The translations under genes were made by a program, and so were the position numbers. Of a stretch of 45,253 nucleotides of DNA, positions 10,123 through 18,420 are shown piece after piece. The DNA is from Actinomycetes bacterium. Lineage in GTDB: Bacteria; Actinomycetota; Actinomycetes; Mycobacteriales; Micromonosporaceae. Where the stretch lies: positions 1-45,253 of the forward strand of contig JAJYSW010000002.1 in assembly GCA_021793335.1 (NCBI GenBank), read 5' to 3'. The notes under the pieces were generated by a model that worked only from the letters and a program-made list of their open reading frames with translations, was not told the DNA's origin and searched no databases. Numbering within the stretch: position 1 is the stretch's first letter; the number at the start of each line of letters is the position of its first letter.

Positions 10123-11253
10123 CGACAACGCCCGCACCACACCCGCGGCCTTCGCCTCAGCCTCGGCCACCTCCGCCACCGGATCCGAACGCCACGTGAC
10201 CCCACCCCCGGCCCACACGTGCACCGACTCCGCATCGAACGCCACCGTCCGAATCGTCAACCCCAACCGCAACCGGCCCCCCGAAAGAAACCCGAACGCA
10301 CCCATCGCCGGACCCCGCCCCACCGGCTCGATGCCGCCGACCAGATCCAGCACCGCCGCCTTCGGCGTCCCCGTCACCGACCCCGGCGGACACACCGCCC
10401 GCAACAACGCCGCCAACCCCGCCCCCGGAACCAAGCGACACGACACCGCCGACTCCGCCTGCCACAGATCAGCCCACCGGCGAACGGTGAACAACCCCTC
10501 GACCTCGACACTCCCGGGCACCGCCACCCGCGCCAGATCATTACGCGCCAAATCCACGATCATCACATGCTCGGCCCGCTCCTTGACCGACGCGAGCAAC
10601 GCCGCCCGCCCCGCCACCGTCGCCGGAGCCGTCCCCTTGATCGGAAACGTCGCCGCCCGCCCCGCCCCCGACTCCAGAAAACACTCGGGCGAACCGGACA
10701 CGACCATCCAATCCTCCCCGGCCAACACCCCACCCCACACCGCACCCTCAACACCCATCACCGCCGCAGCCGCACCCGCCACATCCCCCCGCCACGGCGC
10801 CCACCGATGCCCCACCACACACGCCTGATACACCTCACCGCGACCGATCGCCTCCTGCACCACGGCCACCGCCTTCGCATGATCGGCCCGCGACCAAGAA
10901 CGACGCCACCGCCCCACCGAGAACGACCCGGACTCGGTCACCGCCGCAGCCGACCCATGCGCATACGCCACCAGCGCCACATCCGGCACCGCAGACACCG
11001 GCGTAGGCGCCCCCACCGCCCCACCGGCCATCACCGCACCCGCAGCCGCCGACACCAACACCGCCACACCGCACACCGAACCCCGACCCGAACCGTGCAC
11101 ACCCCCGAAACCAGCACAGAACGCATCGACGATCGCAGCCGGATCACCGCCGTCACCGACCCGCCACTCCACCCGATCGACCTCGACCAGACCACCCCGG
11201 CAACCCGCCGGCACCCCCGGCGGCACCGCGCTCACAGCAGCGAACATCGACAT
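10114..11253 (-). CDS. pabB: Aminodeoxychorismate synthase component I (chorismate-binding enzyme)
   Basis: 379 residues of the chorismate-utilising fold. Visible motifs in order: GEVYQACVVGHRW, SGSPECFL, FPIKGTAP, VMIVDLARNDLARV, PPGSVTGTPKA, LGLTIRT and GGGVTWRSDP. The lysine in PIKGT is the mark of PabB (aminodeoxychorismate, folate pathway); anthranilate synthases have alanine there. It needs a glutamine amidotransferase partner (PabA), which is not in this window. The start codon follows CATACT by 6 nt, suggesting a leaderless transcript. G/T-ending codons here differ from those of genes outside the block. Confidence 0.85.
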   Translation of the reverse strand: MSMFAAVSAVPPGVPAGCRGGLVEVDRVEWRVGDGGDPAAIVDAFCAGFGGVHGSGRGSVCGVAVLVSAAAGAVMAGGAVGAPTPVSAVPDVALVAYAHGSAAAVTESGSFSVGRWRRSWSRADHAKAVAVVQEAIGRGEVYQACVVGHRWAPWRGDVAGAAAAVMGVEGAVWGGVLAGEDWMVVSGSPECFLESGAGRAATFPIKGTAPATVAGRAALLASVKERAEHVMIVDLARNDLARVAVPGSVEVEGLFTVRRWADLWQAESAVSCRLVPGAGLAALLRAVCPPGSVTGTPKAAVLDLVGGIEPVGRGPAMGAFGFLSGGRLRLGLTIRTVAFDAESVHVWAGGGVTWRSDPVAEVAEAEAKAAGVVRALSSL

Positions 11254-11330
11254 CGAACCAGTATGCGCACCACCCGGACCGGACCTCCCGGACCGACCCC
11301 CACCAGTGGGTCAGTTCACGCCCGGCCCGC

Positions 11331-13028
11331 TCAACCGCCCCGCAACCGATCCAACAGGCCACCCGCATCCGGCGCCTCGATATACGAACCCTGCGTCGCC
11401 TCCGCCAACACCGCCAAATTCGCCGCATCGGCCGAACCGAACCCCACCGTGTACACCGACACCGGCACCGACTGCGACGCCGAAGCCTCCGCCAACGCCG
11501 CCGCCGTCTCCTCGACCGTCGGCAACGACACCGCATCGACCCCGCCGTTGGTCAACACCACGATCACATTGTCAGCCCCCTCGACCGCATGCTCGCCCAT
11601 ATGGTCATAAGCCGCCACCACCGTGTCGAACAACGGCGAACCGCCCTCATGCGCCCCCTGCTCCGACAACCCGTACAAATCCATGGTCAACGCCTCACGC
11701 TGATCCCCCGACAACGCACCGATCGCCGTCACCGACCGCCACGGACCACCATCACCCCCCGCACCCACACCGAACTCCCACAACCCCGCCCGCGACGACG
11801 CCCCCAACTCATCGACCAACGCGATCGCCAAACGAATCTGCGCGACCGAAGCCGCCACCGACTCACCGCCGTACTCGACCATCTCCTCATCGCCGGCCTG
11901 CGACCGATCCACCACCAGCAGCAGATTCACATCACGCCGCGTCTCCTGCCAACGCCGCACCGCATCGCGCACCGTCTCACCGGTCACCACCCCATCGGCC
12001 ACCGCATCGGCCTCCACCGACGCCAACCCCGCCTCCGCGAACGCCGCCGCAGCCGCACCCGAACGCAGAAAATCACCGAACAGCAACGCGATCGCCGCAT
12101 CACTGTCCGAAACCCACCCGGCGCCCAACACCATGTACGACGACACCGCATGCACCTGCGCCCCACTGGGCGCAATCGGCACCAACGGCGGCTCGACCTC
12201 CGAACGCCGATTGAAATCCTCGACCTGATAATCCAAGGCCGTGAACACCTCCGCGAACGCCACCGGATCATCCGCAGCCGCATACTCGGCGAACAACGCC
12301 TCCGCGCTCTCACCCACCAGCCCGGCATCCAACGCGGCGACATACCGCCCCATCGCCTCCGCGTCCACACCACCCGAACCGTCGCCCACGGCGTTCAACA
12401 TCGACTGCAACCCCTCGGTCGAAGTACGCGGATTGGCCGCCGCCACCGTCACCTCGCCCGACTCGACCGCCGAAAGCACCTCATCCCACGATGGCGGCTG
12501 CCCCCCGACCCATCCCCGCTCCTCCGCGACCGGCTCCGGCACCGCCAGCACCGTCTTCGACTGCCCCAACACCACCGGATCCGACGAGAAGTAATCCGCG
12601 GTGACCTCCGTGCCGGTCACCCACTCGGCCCACACCCCCGAATCAGGCGCCCACGCGATCGGCCTCGGCCCCAGCGACACCGTGTCCCACTCCCCGGTCA
12701 ACCCCCGCGAAGCGTCCACCGGCGACACCTTGTGCACCGACACGCCCACACAGTTCCCATCGATCTTCGGGTCCTGCGCCTCCCACTCCCGCGCCAAATC
12801 CTCCATCGTCGAGAACACATTCGGCGCCGCCGCCACCGGCACCCGGTAGACGTCACTGCCGCAACCGGCACGCAGCAACATCACGAACCCCGTCGTCAAC
12901 GCCGACGCCACCAACACGGACACCAACGTGAACAAAATCCACGGCGCCACCGGCAGCTTCGAACCACCCTTCCGACGCCGCCGACCCGTACGATGGGACT
13001 TCACAGCCCGCGTGTGCCCGAAAACCAT
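11331..13028 (-). CDS. Membrane-anchored substrate-binding and von Willebrand factor A domain protein
   Basis: 565 residues. An Arg/Lys-rich N-terminus leads into one membrane helix (about 29-53), placing the rest outside. Residues about 60-345 resemble an extracellular solute-binding fold (NVFSTMEDLAREWEAQDP, then SSYMVLGAGWVSDSDAAIALLFGDFLRS). From about 366 a VWA domain follows. Its metal site is degenerate: D374-R-S376-Q-A378 instead of DxSxS, S464 where threonine is usual, and N494 in LTNGG where LTDG is usual. It lies downstream of gcvP with its own AGGAGAG ribosome site and TACACT at 13060-13065. The ligand is unknown. Confidence 0.8.
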   Translation of the reverse strand: MVFGHTRAVKSHRTGRRRRKGGSKLPVAPWILFTLVSVLVASALTTGFVMLLRAGCGSDVYRVPVAAAPNVFSTMEDLAREWEAQDPKIDGNCVGVSVHKVSPVDASRGLTGEWDTVSLGPRPIAWAPDSGVWAEWVTGTEVTADYFSSDPVVLGQSKTVLAVPEPVAEERGWVGGQPPSWDEVLSAVESGEVTVAAANPRTSTEGLQSMLNAVGDGSGGVDAEAMGRYVAALDAGLVGESAEALFAEYAAADDPVAFAEVFTALDYQVEDFNRRSEVEPPLVPIAPSGAQVHAVSSYMVLGAGWVSDSDAAIALLFGDFLRSGAAAAAFAEAGLASVEADAVADGVVTGETVRDAVRRWQETRRDVNLLLVVDRSQAGDEEMVEYGGESVAASVAQIRLAIALVDELGASSRAGLWEFGVGAGGDGGPWRSVTAIGALSGDQREALTMDLYGLSEQGAHEGGSPLFDTVVAAYDHMGEHAVEGADNVIVVLTNGGVDAVSLPTVEETAAALAEASASQSVPVSVYTVGFGSADAANLAVLAEATQGSYIEAPDAGGLLDRLRGG

Positions 13029-13112
13029 CAGCTACTCTCCTGGGGGAACCTCGGCAGCCAGTGTAGAACCCGCAGCACCCGCCGCCGCGCCACCCATCAC
13101 CCCGCCCCGGCC

Positions 13113-15938
13113 CTACGCGCCCCCATACGCCTCGATCGGCGGACACGTACACGCCAGGTTCCGATCCCCCCACGCATTGTCCACACGACCCACCGGCGGC
13201 CAATACTTCGACGCCACCACACCCGCCGGCCACGCCGCCTCCGCCCGCGAATACCCCCGATCCCACACCTCGGCCGTCACCACCGCAGCCGTATGCGGCG
13301 CCGACCGCAACACCGAATCCTCCAACGCCACCACACCCGAGACGACCGCATCGATCTCCGAACGGATCGCGATCATCGCCGCACAGAACCGATCCAACTC
13401 ACGCAGATCCTCCGACTCCGTCGGCTCCACCATCAACGTCCCCGCCACCGGAAACGACATCGTCGGCGCATGGAACCCGTAATCGATCAACCGCTTCGCG
13501 ACATCCTCGACCGTCACCCCGCTCACCCGCGTCAACTCACGCAGATCCAAAACACACTCATGCGCCACCAGACCACGCTCACCGGTGTACAACACCGGAA
13601 ACGCCTCCCGCAACCGCACCGCCACATAATTCGCCGCCAACACCGCCGACGCCGTCGCCGACCGCACCCCCTCAGGCCCCATCATCCGCAGATACATCCA
13701 CGGAATCTGCAAGATCCCCGCCGAACCCCACCGCGCCTGCGAGACCGGCCCCACCGCCCCCGGCTCCTCCGCCAACGGATCCGACGGCAAATACGGCACC
13801 AAATGCTCCGCCACCGCCACCGGACCCACACCCGGACCGCCCCCACCATGCGGAATGCAGAACGTCTTATGCAAATTCAAATGCGACACATCCGCACCGA
13901 ACCGACCCGGCTTCGCCCACCCGAGCAGCGCATTCAAATTCGCCCCGTCCACATACACCTGCCCACCCGCATCATGGACCCGAGCGCACACCTCCACGAT
14001 CGACGACTCGTACACCCCATGCGTCGACGGATACGTCACCATCAACGCCGCCAGATCATCCCCATGCTCGGCCACCTTCGCACCCAGATCACCCACATCG
14101 ATGTTCCCGGCCGCATCGCACGCCACCACGACCACCCGCATCCCCGCCAACACCGCCGAAGCCGCATTGGTGCCGTGCGCACTGGCCGGAATCAGACACA
14201 CGTCCCGACCCCCCTGGCCCCGAGCCTCATGCCACGCCTTGATCGCCAGCAACCCCGCCAACTCGCCCTGCGAACCAGCATTGGGCTGCACCGACACCGC
14301 CGCATACCCGCACACCTCGGCCAGCCAGCCCTCCAACTGCCCGATCAACCCCCGCCACCCCGCCGTCTGATCGGCCGGAGCGAGCGGATGCACATCGGCG
14401 AACGCCGGCCAACTGACCGGCTCCATCTCAGCGGCCGCATTCAACTTCATCGTGCACGACCCCAACGGGATCATGCCCCGATCCAAACCGTAATCGGCAT
14501 CGGCCAACCGCTTGAGATACCGCATCATCGCCGTCTCGGACCGATACGAAGAGAACACCGGATGCCCCAAATACCCCGACGCACGCCGCAACCCCGCCGG
14601 CACCGCCACCGCAGCACCCTCCGCCGACAACCGCACCCCGAACGCATCGCACACCACCCGCAGATCCGCCTCGGTCGTCGTCTCATCACAGGCGACCGCC
14701 ACATGATCCGCATCCACCCGCCGCAGATTCAACCCACCACTCGCCGCCGCCGCGACCACCCGCTCAGCCCGCCCCGGCACCGAAACCACGACCGTGTCGA
14801 AGAACGCCGCACCGGACACCGACACACCCGCCTCCCGCAGCGAAACGGCCAACCGCGCCGCATGCCCCGCCACCCGCTCGGCGATCGCACGAACACCCTC
14901 GGGACCATGCCACACCGCATACGAAGCCGCGATCACCGCAGGCAACACCTGCGCCGTACAAATATTGCTCGTCGCCCGCTCACGCCGAATATGCTGCTCA
15001 CGCGTCTGCAACGCCAACCGCAACGCCGCAGCCCCGCCCGCATCACGCGACACCCCCACCAAACGCCCCGGCAACTGCCGCTGCAAGCCCTCACGCACCG
15101 ACATATAACCCGCATGCGGCCCCCCGAAGCCCATCGGCATCCCGAACCGCTGCGTCGAACCCACCGCGATATCCGCCCCGAACTCCCCCGGCGCCACCAG
15201 CAAAGCCAACGCCAACAGATCCGCGGCCACCGCCACCGACGCGCCACGCTCATGCGCCGCAGCCACCGTGCCCGCCCAATCCAACACCGCACCATCCGCA
15301 CCCGGATACTGCAACAACATCCCGAAGAACGACTCGGGCAGACTCGCCGCATCCGCACAATCGGCCACCACCAACTCGATGCCCACCGGCCTCGCCCGCG
15401 TCCGCAGCACCGCCAACGTCTGCGGCAGCACCCGCACATCCACCACGAACACATCCGCGACGCCCCGCCGCGACACACGGCGGGCCAACAACATCGCCTC
15501 GGCCGCCGCCGTCGCCTCATCGAGCAGACTCGCACCCGCCACCGGCAGCCCCGTCAAATCCGCCACCATCGTCTGGAAATTCAGCAGCGCCTCCAACCGG
15601 CCCTGACTGATCTCCGCCTGATACGGCGTATACGCCGTATACCACGACGGATTCTCCAACACGTTCCGACGAATCACCGCCGGCATGCGCGTACCGTGAT
15701 ACCCCAGCCCGATCATCGACCGCAACGGCCGATTCCGCTCCACCAAAGCCCGCAACTCCGCCTGCGCCGCATCCTCCGAGACCGCAGCCGGCAACGCCAA
15801 GCCATCACTGCGAATGAGCTCCGGCATACAGGCGTCCATCAACGCCTCAAGACTCGAAAACCCCACCGCCTTGAGCATCGCATCGCGATCGGCGGCATCA
15901 ATACCGATGTGGCGCGCAGAAAAAGAACGGTCGGACAC
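13113..15938 (-). CDS. gcvP: Glycine dehydrogenase (decarboxylating), P-protein of the glycine cleavage system
   Basis: 941 residues, a fused P-protein with two PLP-fold halves. It decarboxylates glycine and passes the aminomethyl group to the lipoyl arm of GcvH. The PLP lysine is in the [22 protein letters not shown] region, and the glycine-rich segment of the first half is [13 protein letters not shown]. The GTG at 15938 was chosen because GGAGGG precedes it by 4 nt and the protein then begins [12 protein letters not shown] as homologues do. An in-frame GTG at 16022 falls next to the riboswitch. The gene is controlled by the upstream glycine riboswitch. gcvT is not in this window. Confidence 0.95.
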   Translation of the reverse strand: MSDRSFSARHIGIDAADRDAMLKAVGFSSLEALMDACMPELIRSDGLALPAAVSEDAAQAELRALVERNRPLRSMIGLGYHGTRMPAVIRRNVLENPSWYTAYTPYQAEISQGRLEALLNFQTMVADLTGLPVAGASLLDEATAAAEAMLLARRVSRRGVADVFVVDVRVLPQTLAVLRTRARPVGIELVVADCADAASLPESFFGMLLQYPGADGAVLDWAGTVAAAHERGASVAVAADLLALALLVAPGEFGADIAVGSTQRFGMPMGFGGPHAGYMSVREGLQRQLPGRLVGVSRDAGGAAALRLALQTREQHIRRERATSNICTAQVLPAVIAASYAVWHGPEGVRAIAERVAGHAARLAVSLREAGVSVSGAAFFDTVVVSVPGRAERVVAAAASGGLNLRRVDADHVAVACDETTTEADLRVVCDAFGVRLSAEGAAVAVPAGLRRASGYLGHPVFSSYRSETAMMRYLKRLADADYGLDRGMIPLGSCTMKLNAAAEMEPVSWPAFADVHPLAPADQTAGWRGLIGQLEGWLAEVCGYAAVSVQPNAGSQGELAGLLAIKAWHEARGQGGRDVCLIPASAHGTNAASAVLAGMRVVVVACDAAGNIDVGDLGAKVAEHGDDLAALMVTYPSTHGVYESSIVEVCARVHDAGGQVYVDGANLNALLGWAKPGRFGADVSHLNLHKTFCIPHGGGGPGVGPVAVAEHLVPYLPSDPLAEEPGAVGPVSQARWGSAGILQIPWMYLRMMGPEGVRSATASAVLAANYVAVRLREAFPVLYTGERGLVAHECVLDLRELTRVSGVTVEDVAKRLIDYGFHAPTMSFPVAGTLMVEPTESEDLRELDRFCAAMIAIRSEIDAVVSGVVALEDSVLRSAPHTAAVVTAEVWDRGYSRAEAAWPAGVVASKYWPPVGRVDNAWGDRNLACTCPPIEAYGGA

Positions 15939-15942
15939 GGAA

Positions 15943-15991
15943 CCCTCCGGTGACGAATCGACGGCAACTGCAGTCCCCTCGTCTGTCACCG
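15943..15991 (-). promoter_or_regulatory. Stem abutting the gcvP ribosome site (possible riboswitch expression platform)
   Basis: On the minus strand CGGTGAC (15991-15985) can pair with GTCACCG (15954-15948). The 3' arm runs directly into the Shine-Dalgarno GGAGGG (15948-15943). This could hide the ribosome site depending on glycine binding. Confidence 0.4.
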
Positions 15992-16027
15992 ACGCCCCGA
16001 CGGACCCAACCGACCGAGACACACCAC

Positions 16028-16135
16028 CGGCTCCAGAGCGGCCAACCCCGAGCAGTCCTGGTACCTGAGAGTTTCAAGCGAGGGAATTGCCCCTTCGGTG
16101 CCGCGCGGCCACAACGGCCCACGGTCTCTCCCGCC
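16028..16135 (-). ncRNA. Glycine riboswitch aptamer upstream of gcvP
   Basis: Read on the minus strand, the conserved glycine-aptamer blocks occur in order: GGAGAGACC (16131-16123), GGCACCGAAGGGGCAA (16103-16088), AACTCTCAGGTACCAGGAC (16073-16055) and CTCTGGAGCC (16038-16029). These match the known class: P1 strand, GCCGAAGG-type core, CUCUCAGG strand and closing CUCUGGAG. Only one full aptamer is visible; no second core is found in the 130 nt upstream. It lies about 90 nt before gcvP. In this class glycine binding usually turns the gene on. Confidence 0.93.
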
Positions 16136-16276
16136 CGGTCTTCCGGCTCTAGGACTGGTTCGAGAACCCCGGACGAGCGCTGCCCGACCCATTTCCCGCT
16201 CGCCGCCTCGCCCGGACCCCCGGACCCGACACCGGGATCTGGAAGGCCCCGCGCCTTGCGAGCGAACAAAACGACT

Positions 16277-16305
16277 CGGATACCGCCTCGCCCCGAGCTC
16301 TGCAA
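16277..16305 (-). promoter_or_regulatory. Promoter of the riboswitch-gcvP transcript
   Basis: TTGCAG (16300-16305), a 17-nt spacer and TATCCG (16277-16282). Start near 16270 would give a leader of about 330 nt containing the whole aptamer. The gene-free stretch 15939-16339 is accounted for by this promoter, the aptamer and the platform; 16140-16270 shows no further structure I can name. Confidence 0.5.
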
Positions 16306-16339
16306 CAAGCCCTAGCGCACATCGTAGGCCACAAGACGA

Positions 16340-16855
16340 CTACCGTCGAGTCGGCACCTCACCGACCCCACGCCGCACCTGCACCGGCGCCTCCACACCC
16401 GGCAACGCCGACAACCGCCCCATCACCTCGGTCACCGTCGACCGCACCGCGATCCCGAACACGCCCTGACCGCCCCGCAGCAACTCGATCACCTCACCGG
16501 CCGACCGACACTCGTACACCCTCGACCCGTCCGACATCAGCGTGATCTCGGCCAAGTCCTTCACACCCCGGCACCGCAGCGCCTCCACGGCCATACGAAT
16601 GTTCTGCAACGACACACCCGCATCCAGCAAACGCTTGATCACCTTCAACACGATGATGTCCCGAAACGAATACAGCCGATTCGAACCCGAACCCGACGCA
16701 CGCCGCACACTCGGCTCGACCAGACCCGTACGAGCCCAATAATCCAACTGCCGATACGTGATCCCGACGACCCGACAAGCGGCCGTACCGCGCCAACCAC
16801 GAATCTGCGCAGCCGGAACCGGGCCACGCCCGACCGCGTCACTCTGGGCATCCAT
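16340..16855 (-). CDS. MerR-family regulator, Rv1830-like
   Basis: 171 residues from the ATG of MDAQSDAVG, with GGAGG 5 nt upstream. The helix-turn-helix has the atypical form GITYRQLDYWARTGLVEPSVR, then RLYSFRDIIVLKVIKRLLDAGVSLQNIRMAVE, as in the mycobacterial Rv1830 group encoded beside garA and gcvH. The C-terminal part (VIELLRGGQGVFGIAVRSTVTEVMGRLSALPG) is shared by that group. The gene lies between the bifunctional nuclease and gcvP, the conserved actinobacterial order. The FtsR-like MerR gene usually next to garA (Rv1828) is missing here. Its targets are unknown. Confidence 0.85.
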   Translation of the reverse strand: MDAQSDAVGRGPVPAAQIRGWRGTAACRVVGITYRQLDYWARTGLVEPSVRRASGSGSNRLYSFRDIIVLKVIKRLLDAGVSLQNIRMAVEALRCRGVKDLAEITLMSDGSRVYECRSAGEVIELLRGGQGVFGIAVRSTVTEVMGRLSALPGVEAPVQVRRGVGEVPTRR

Positions 16856-16982
16856 CGCATCCTCCGCACCATGAGGCTCCTGGAAGGTGAGAGTAACGCC
16901 CCAACCCAACACAATGGGCAGAACCAGAATATTGCTCGCCAGGTCACCACATCGACCCGAACGAAGCACGCAACGAACCGAC

Positions 16983-17444
16983 TCAACCGAAATCGTCGGG
17001 ACTGACCTCTTCGAGGAACTCGCGGAACCGCTCCACCTCGTCCTCCTGAGTATCCGGAAGCACCACACCGGCCTCGTCCAGCACCGCCTCCGCACACCAG
17101 ATCGGCGCCTCCGCACGCAACGCCAACGCAATCGCATCCGACGACCGCGACGACACCCGCGTCTGCCCGTCCAACACGAGCTCCGCGTAATACACCGTCT
17201 CCCGCAACTCCGTGATCTCCACCGACGTCAGCGACACCTCCAACGCCTCCAGCACATCACGCATCAGATCATGCGTCAGCGGACGCGACAGCTGCACCTC
17301 CTGCTGCCGATACGCGATCGCCGCCGCCTCCACCGTCCCGATCCAAATCGGCAGATACCGATGGCCCTCGCTCTCCTTGAGCAAGACCACCGGCTGATTG
17401 CTGGGGAGCTCCACGCGGACCCCGACTACGGTCATCATCCGCAC
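16983..17444 (-). CDS. Bifunctional nuclease family protein (Rv1829-like)
   Basis: 153 residues with the family pattern MTVVGVRVELPSNQPVVLLKESEGHRYLPIWIG, then AIAYRQQ, LTHDLMRD and SSRSSDAIALALRAEAPIW, and an acidic tail. The GTG at 17444 is preferred: GGAGG lies 7 nt upstream, while the ATG at 17438 is too far from it. Family members near garA are common in actinobacteria; nuclease activity is known for plant homologues, and the bacterial role is unsettled. It is the last gene with clearly C/A-skewed plus-strand composition on this side of the block. Confidence 0.85.
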   Translation of the reverse strand: MRMMTVVGVRVELPSNQPVVLLKESEGHRYLPIWIGTVEAAAIAYRQQEVQLSRPLTHDLMRDVLEALEVSLTSVEITELRETVYYAELVLDGQTRVSSRSSDAIALALRAEAPIWCAEAVLDEAGVVLPDTQEDEVERFREFLEEVSPDDFG

Positions 17445-17570
17445 CGGTTCGCCTCCAACGCATGCCGTCGTCGCTGATGCCGGACCCGCCACGGGCATAC
17501 CCCACGGCGGGTCCCTTGTCTCCCAGACTACTCGCAAATCACGACGACGTGACGCAAGCGGTCGACGATC

Positions 17571-18008
17571 TCAGGCCGCAGCGGGCTTCGGACCGCTGAC
17601 GAACACCAAGCGGAACTTCCCGATCTGCACCTCGTCGCCATTGCCGAGCGCCGCGGTCTCCACGCGCTCGCGGTTGACATAGGTCCCGTTGAGACTGCCG
17701 ACATCGCGAACCGCGAAACCCGAGGCGTCCCGATGGAACTCGGCATGCCGCCGCGAGACGGTCACATCATCGAGGAAGATATCGGAATCGGGATGGCGAC
17801 CGGACGTCGTCACTTCCGTGTTCAACAGGAACCGAGCGCCGGCGTTCGGTCCACGGCGAACCACCAACAGCGCGGTCCCCGCCGGCAGCGAATCCGCCAG
17901 CCGCGCGGAGTTCAACTCCGCGTCCACCTCGCCGCTCTCCTGCAACGCGGAGAGGTTCATCGTGGCCGTCACATCCGGCGGAGGGAACTCATCATTCGAA
18001 CGCGTCAT
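17571..18008 (-). CDS. garA: FHA-domain metabolic regulator, GarA/OdhI-like
   Basis: 145 residues. The forkhead-associated domain (about 46-138) has the phosphothreonine-binding marks GRHPDSD (G70-R71), SRRH (85-88) and GSLNGTYVNR (N107), very close to mycobacterial GarA. GarA and OdhI inhibit 2-oxoglutarate dehydrogenase and act on glutamate enzymes until their N-terminal ETT threonines are phosphorylated, after which the FHA domain binds its own tail. Here the tail reads DVTATMNL, so T14 and T16 replace the adjacent threonine pair. The ATG at 18008 follows AAGG. The gene is 34 nt after gcvH, in the same direction. Confidence 0.9.
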   Translation of the reverse strand: MTRSNDEFPPPDVTATMNLSALQESGEVDAELNSARLADSLPAGTALLVVRRGPNAGARFLLNTEVTTSGRHPDSDIFLDDVTVSRRHAEFHRDASGFAVRDVGSLNGTYVNRERVETAALGNGDEVQIGKFRLVFVSGPKPAAA

Positions 18009-18042
18009 GGATTGCCACCTTCTACAAGTCTGGACCCTCTGG

Positions 18043-18420
18043 TCACTCAGTAAGCTTCGCATACGCCCCTGCGTCGAGCAAAGCAGTGAGCGAGCCGGAA
18101 TCCTCGATCTCCATGTCGAACATCCAGCCCGCCCGATAGGGGTCGCCGTTCACCAGTTCCGGAGATTCCGACAGTTCGTCATTGCATGCCTGAATCTTAC
18201 CGGTCACCGGAGCGTACACGTCAGAGACGCTCTTGGTGGATTCGACTTCACCGATCACGTCTCCCGCCTGCACCCGGGCCCCCACTTCCGGGAGCTGGAT
18301 GAACACGACGTCACCGAGCGCGTTCTGCGCGAAGTCGGTGATGCCCACTCGTATCACGCCCTCACCGCGCGACTCGATCCACTCATGCTCCGCGGTGTAA
18401 CGCAATTGCTCCGGAATCAC
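18043..18420 (-). CDS. gcvH: Glycine cleavage system H protein (lipoyl carrier)
   Basis: 125 residues. It starts at a GTG giving VIPEQLRYTAEHEW, with GGGAG 6 nt upstream. The lipoylated lysine is K63 in GEVESTKSVSDVYAP, preceded by the conserved GITDFAQNALGDVVFIQLP. It shuttles the aminomethyl group from GcvP to GcvT. The start overlaps the stop of the upstream phosphatidyltransferase (GTGA), so the two are translationally coupled. Confidence 0.95.
   Translation of the reverse strand: MIPEQLRYTAEHEWIESRGEGVIRVGITDFAQNALGDVVFIQLPEVGARVQAGDVIGEVESTKSVSDVYAPVTGKIQACNDELSESPELVNGDPYRAGWMFDMEIEDSGSLTALLDAGAYAKLTE

Larger units (their letters stand above)
8160..17440. other. Block of strand-asymmetric composition (plus strand C/A-rich)
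   Basis: From the LysR gene to the bifunctional nuclease, plus-strand genes favour C or A at third codon positions, while minus-strand genes favour G or T. Hand counts on the plus strand: 11701-11760 has 32 C and 10 G; 14581-14640 has 35 C and 13 G. In the minus-strand sdhA, 6001-6060 has about 22 C and 21 G. Genes on both sides of the block, on either strand, show the usual C/G-ending codons. Confidence 0.6.

Noticed and set aside
11589-15953. A 1454-codon open frame on the plus strand opposite gcvP and the SBP-VWA gene
   Set aside because: Its translation is almost entirely Arg/His/Pro/Leu with no domain. It is open because the C-rich plus strand lacks stop codons here, and both genes on the other strand are well supported.
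15939-16022. Longer gcvP start at GTG 16022
   Set aside because: It lies at the edge of the riboswitch, has no ribosome site, and adds residues not expected at the N-terminus of this family; GTG 15938 has GGAGGG.
16158-16169. tRNA T-arm-like GGTTCGAGAACC
   Set aside because: There are no matching acceptor, D or anticodon arms around it; it is just a short palindrome in the gcvP leader.
16140-16270. Second (tandem) glycine aptamer
   Set aside because: No GCCGAAGG-type core or CTCTCAGG strand is found upstream of the first aptamer.
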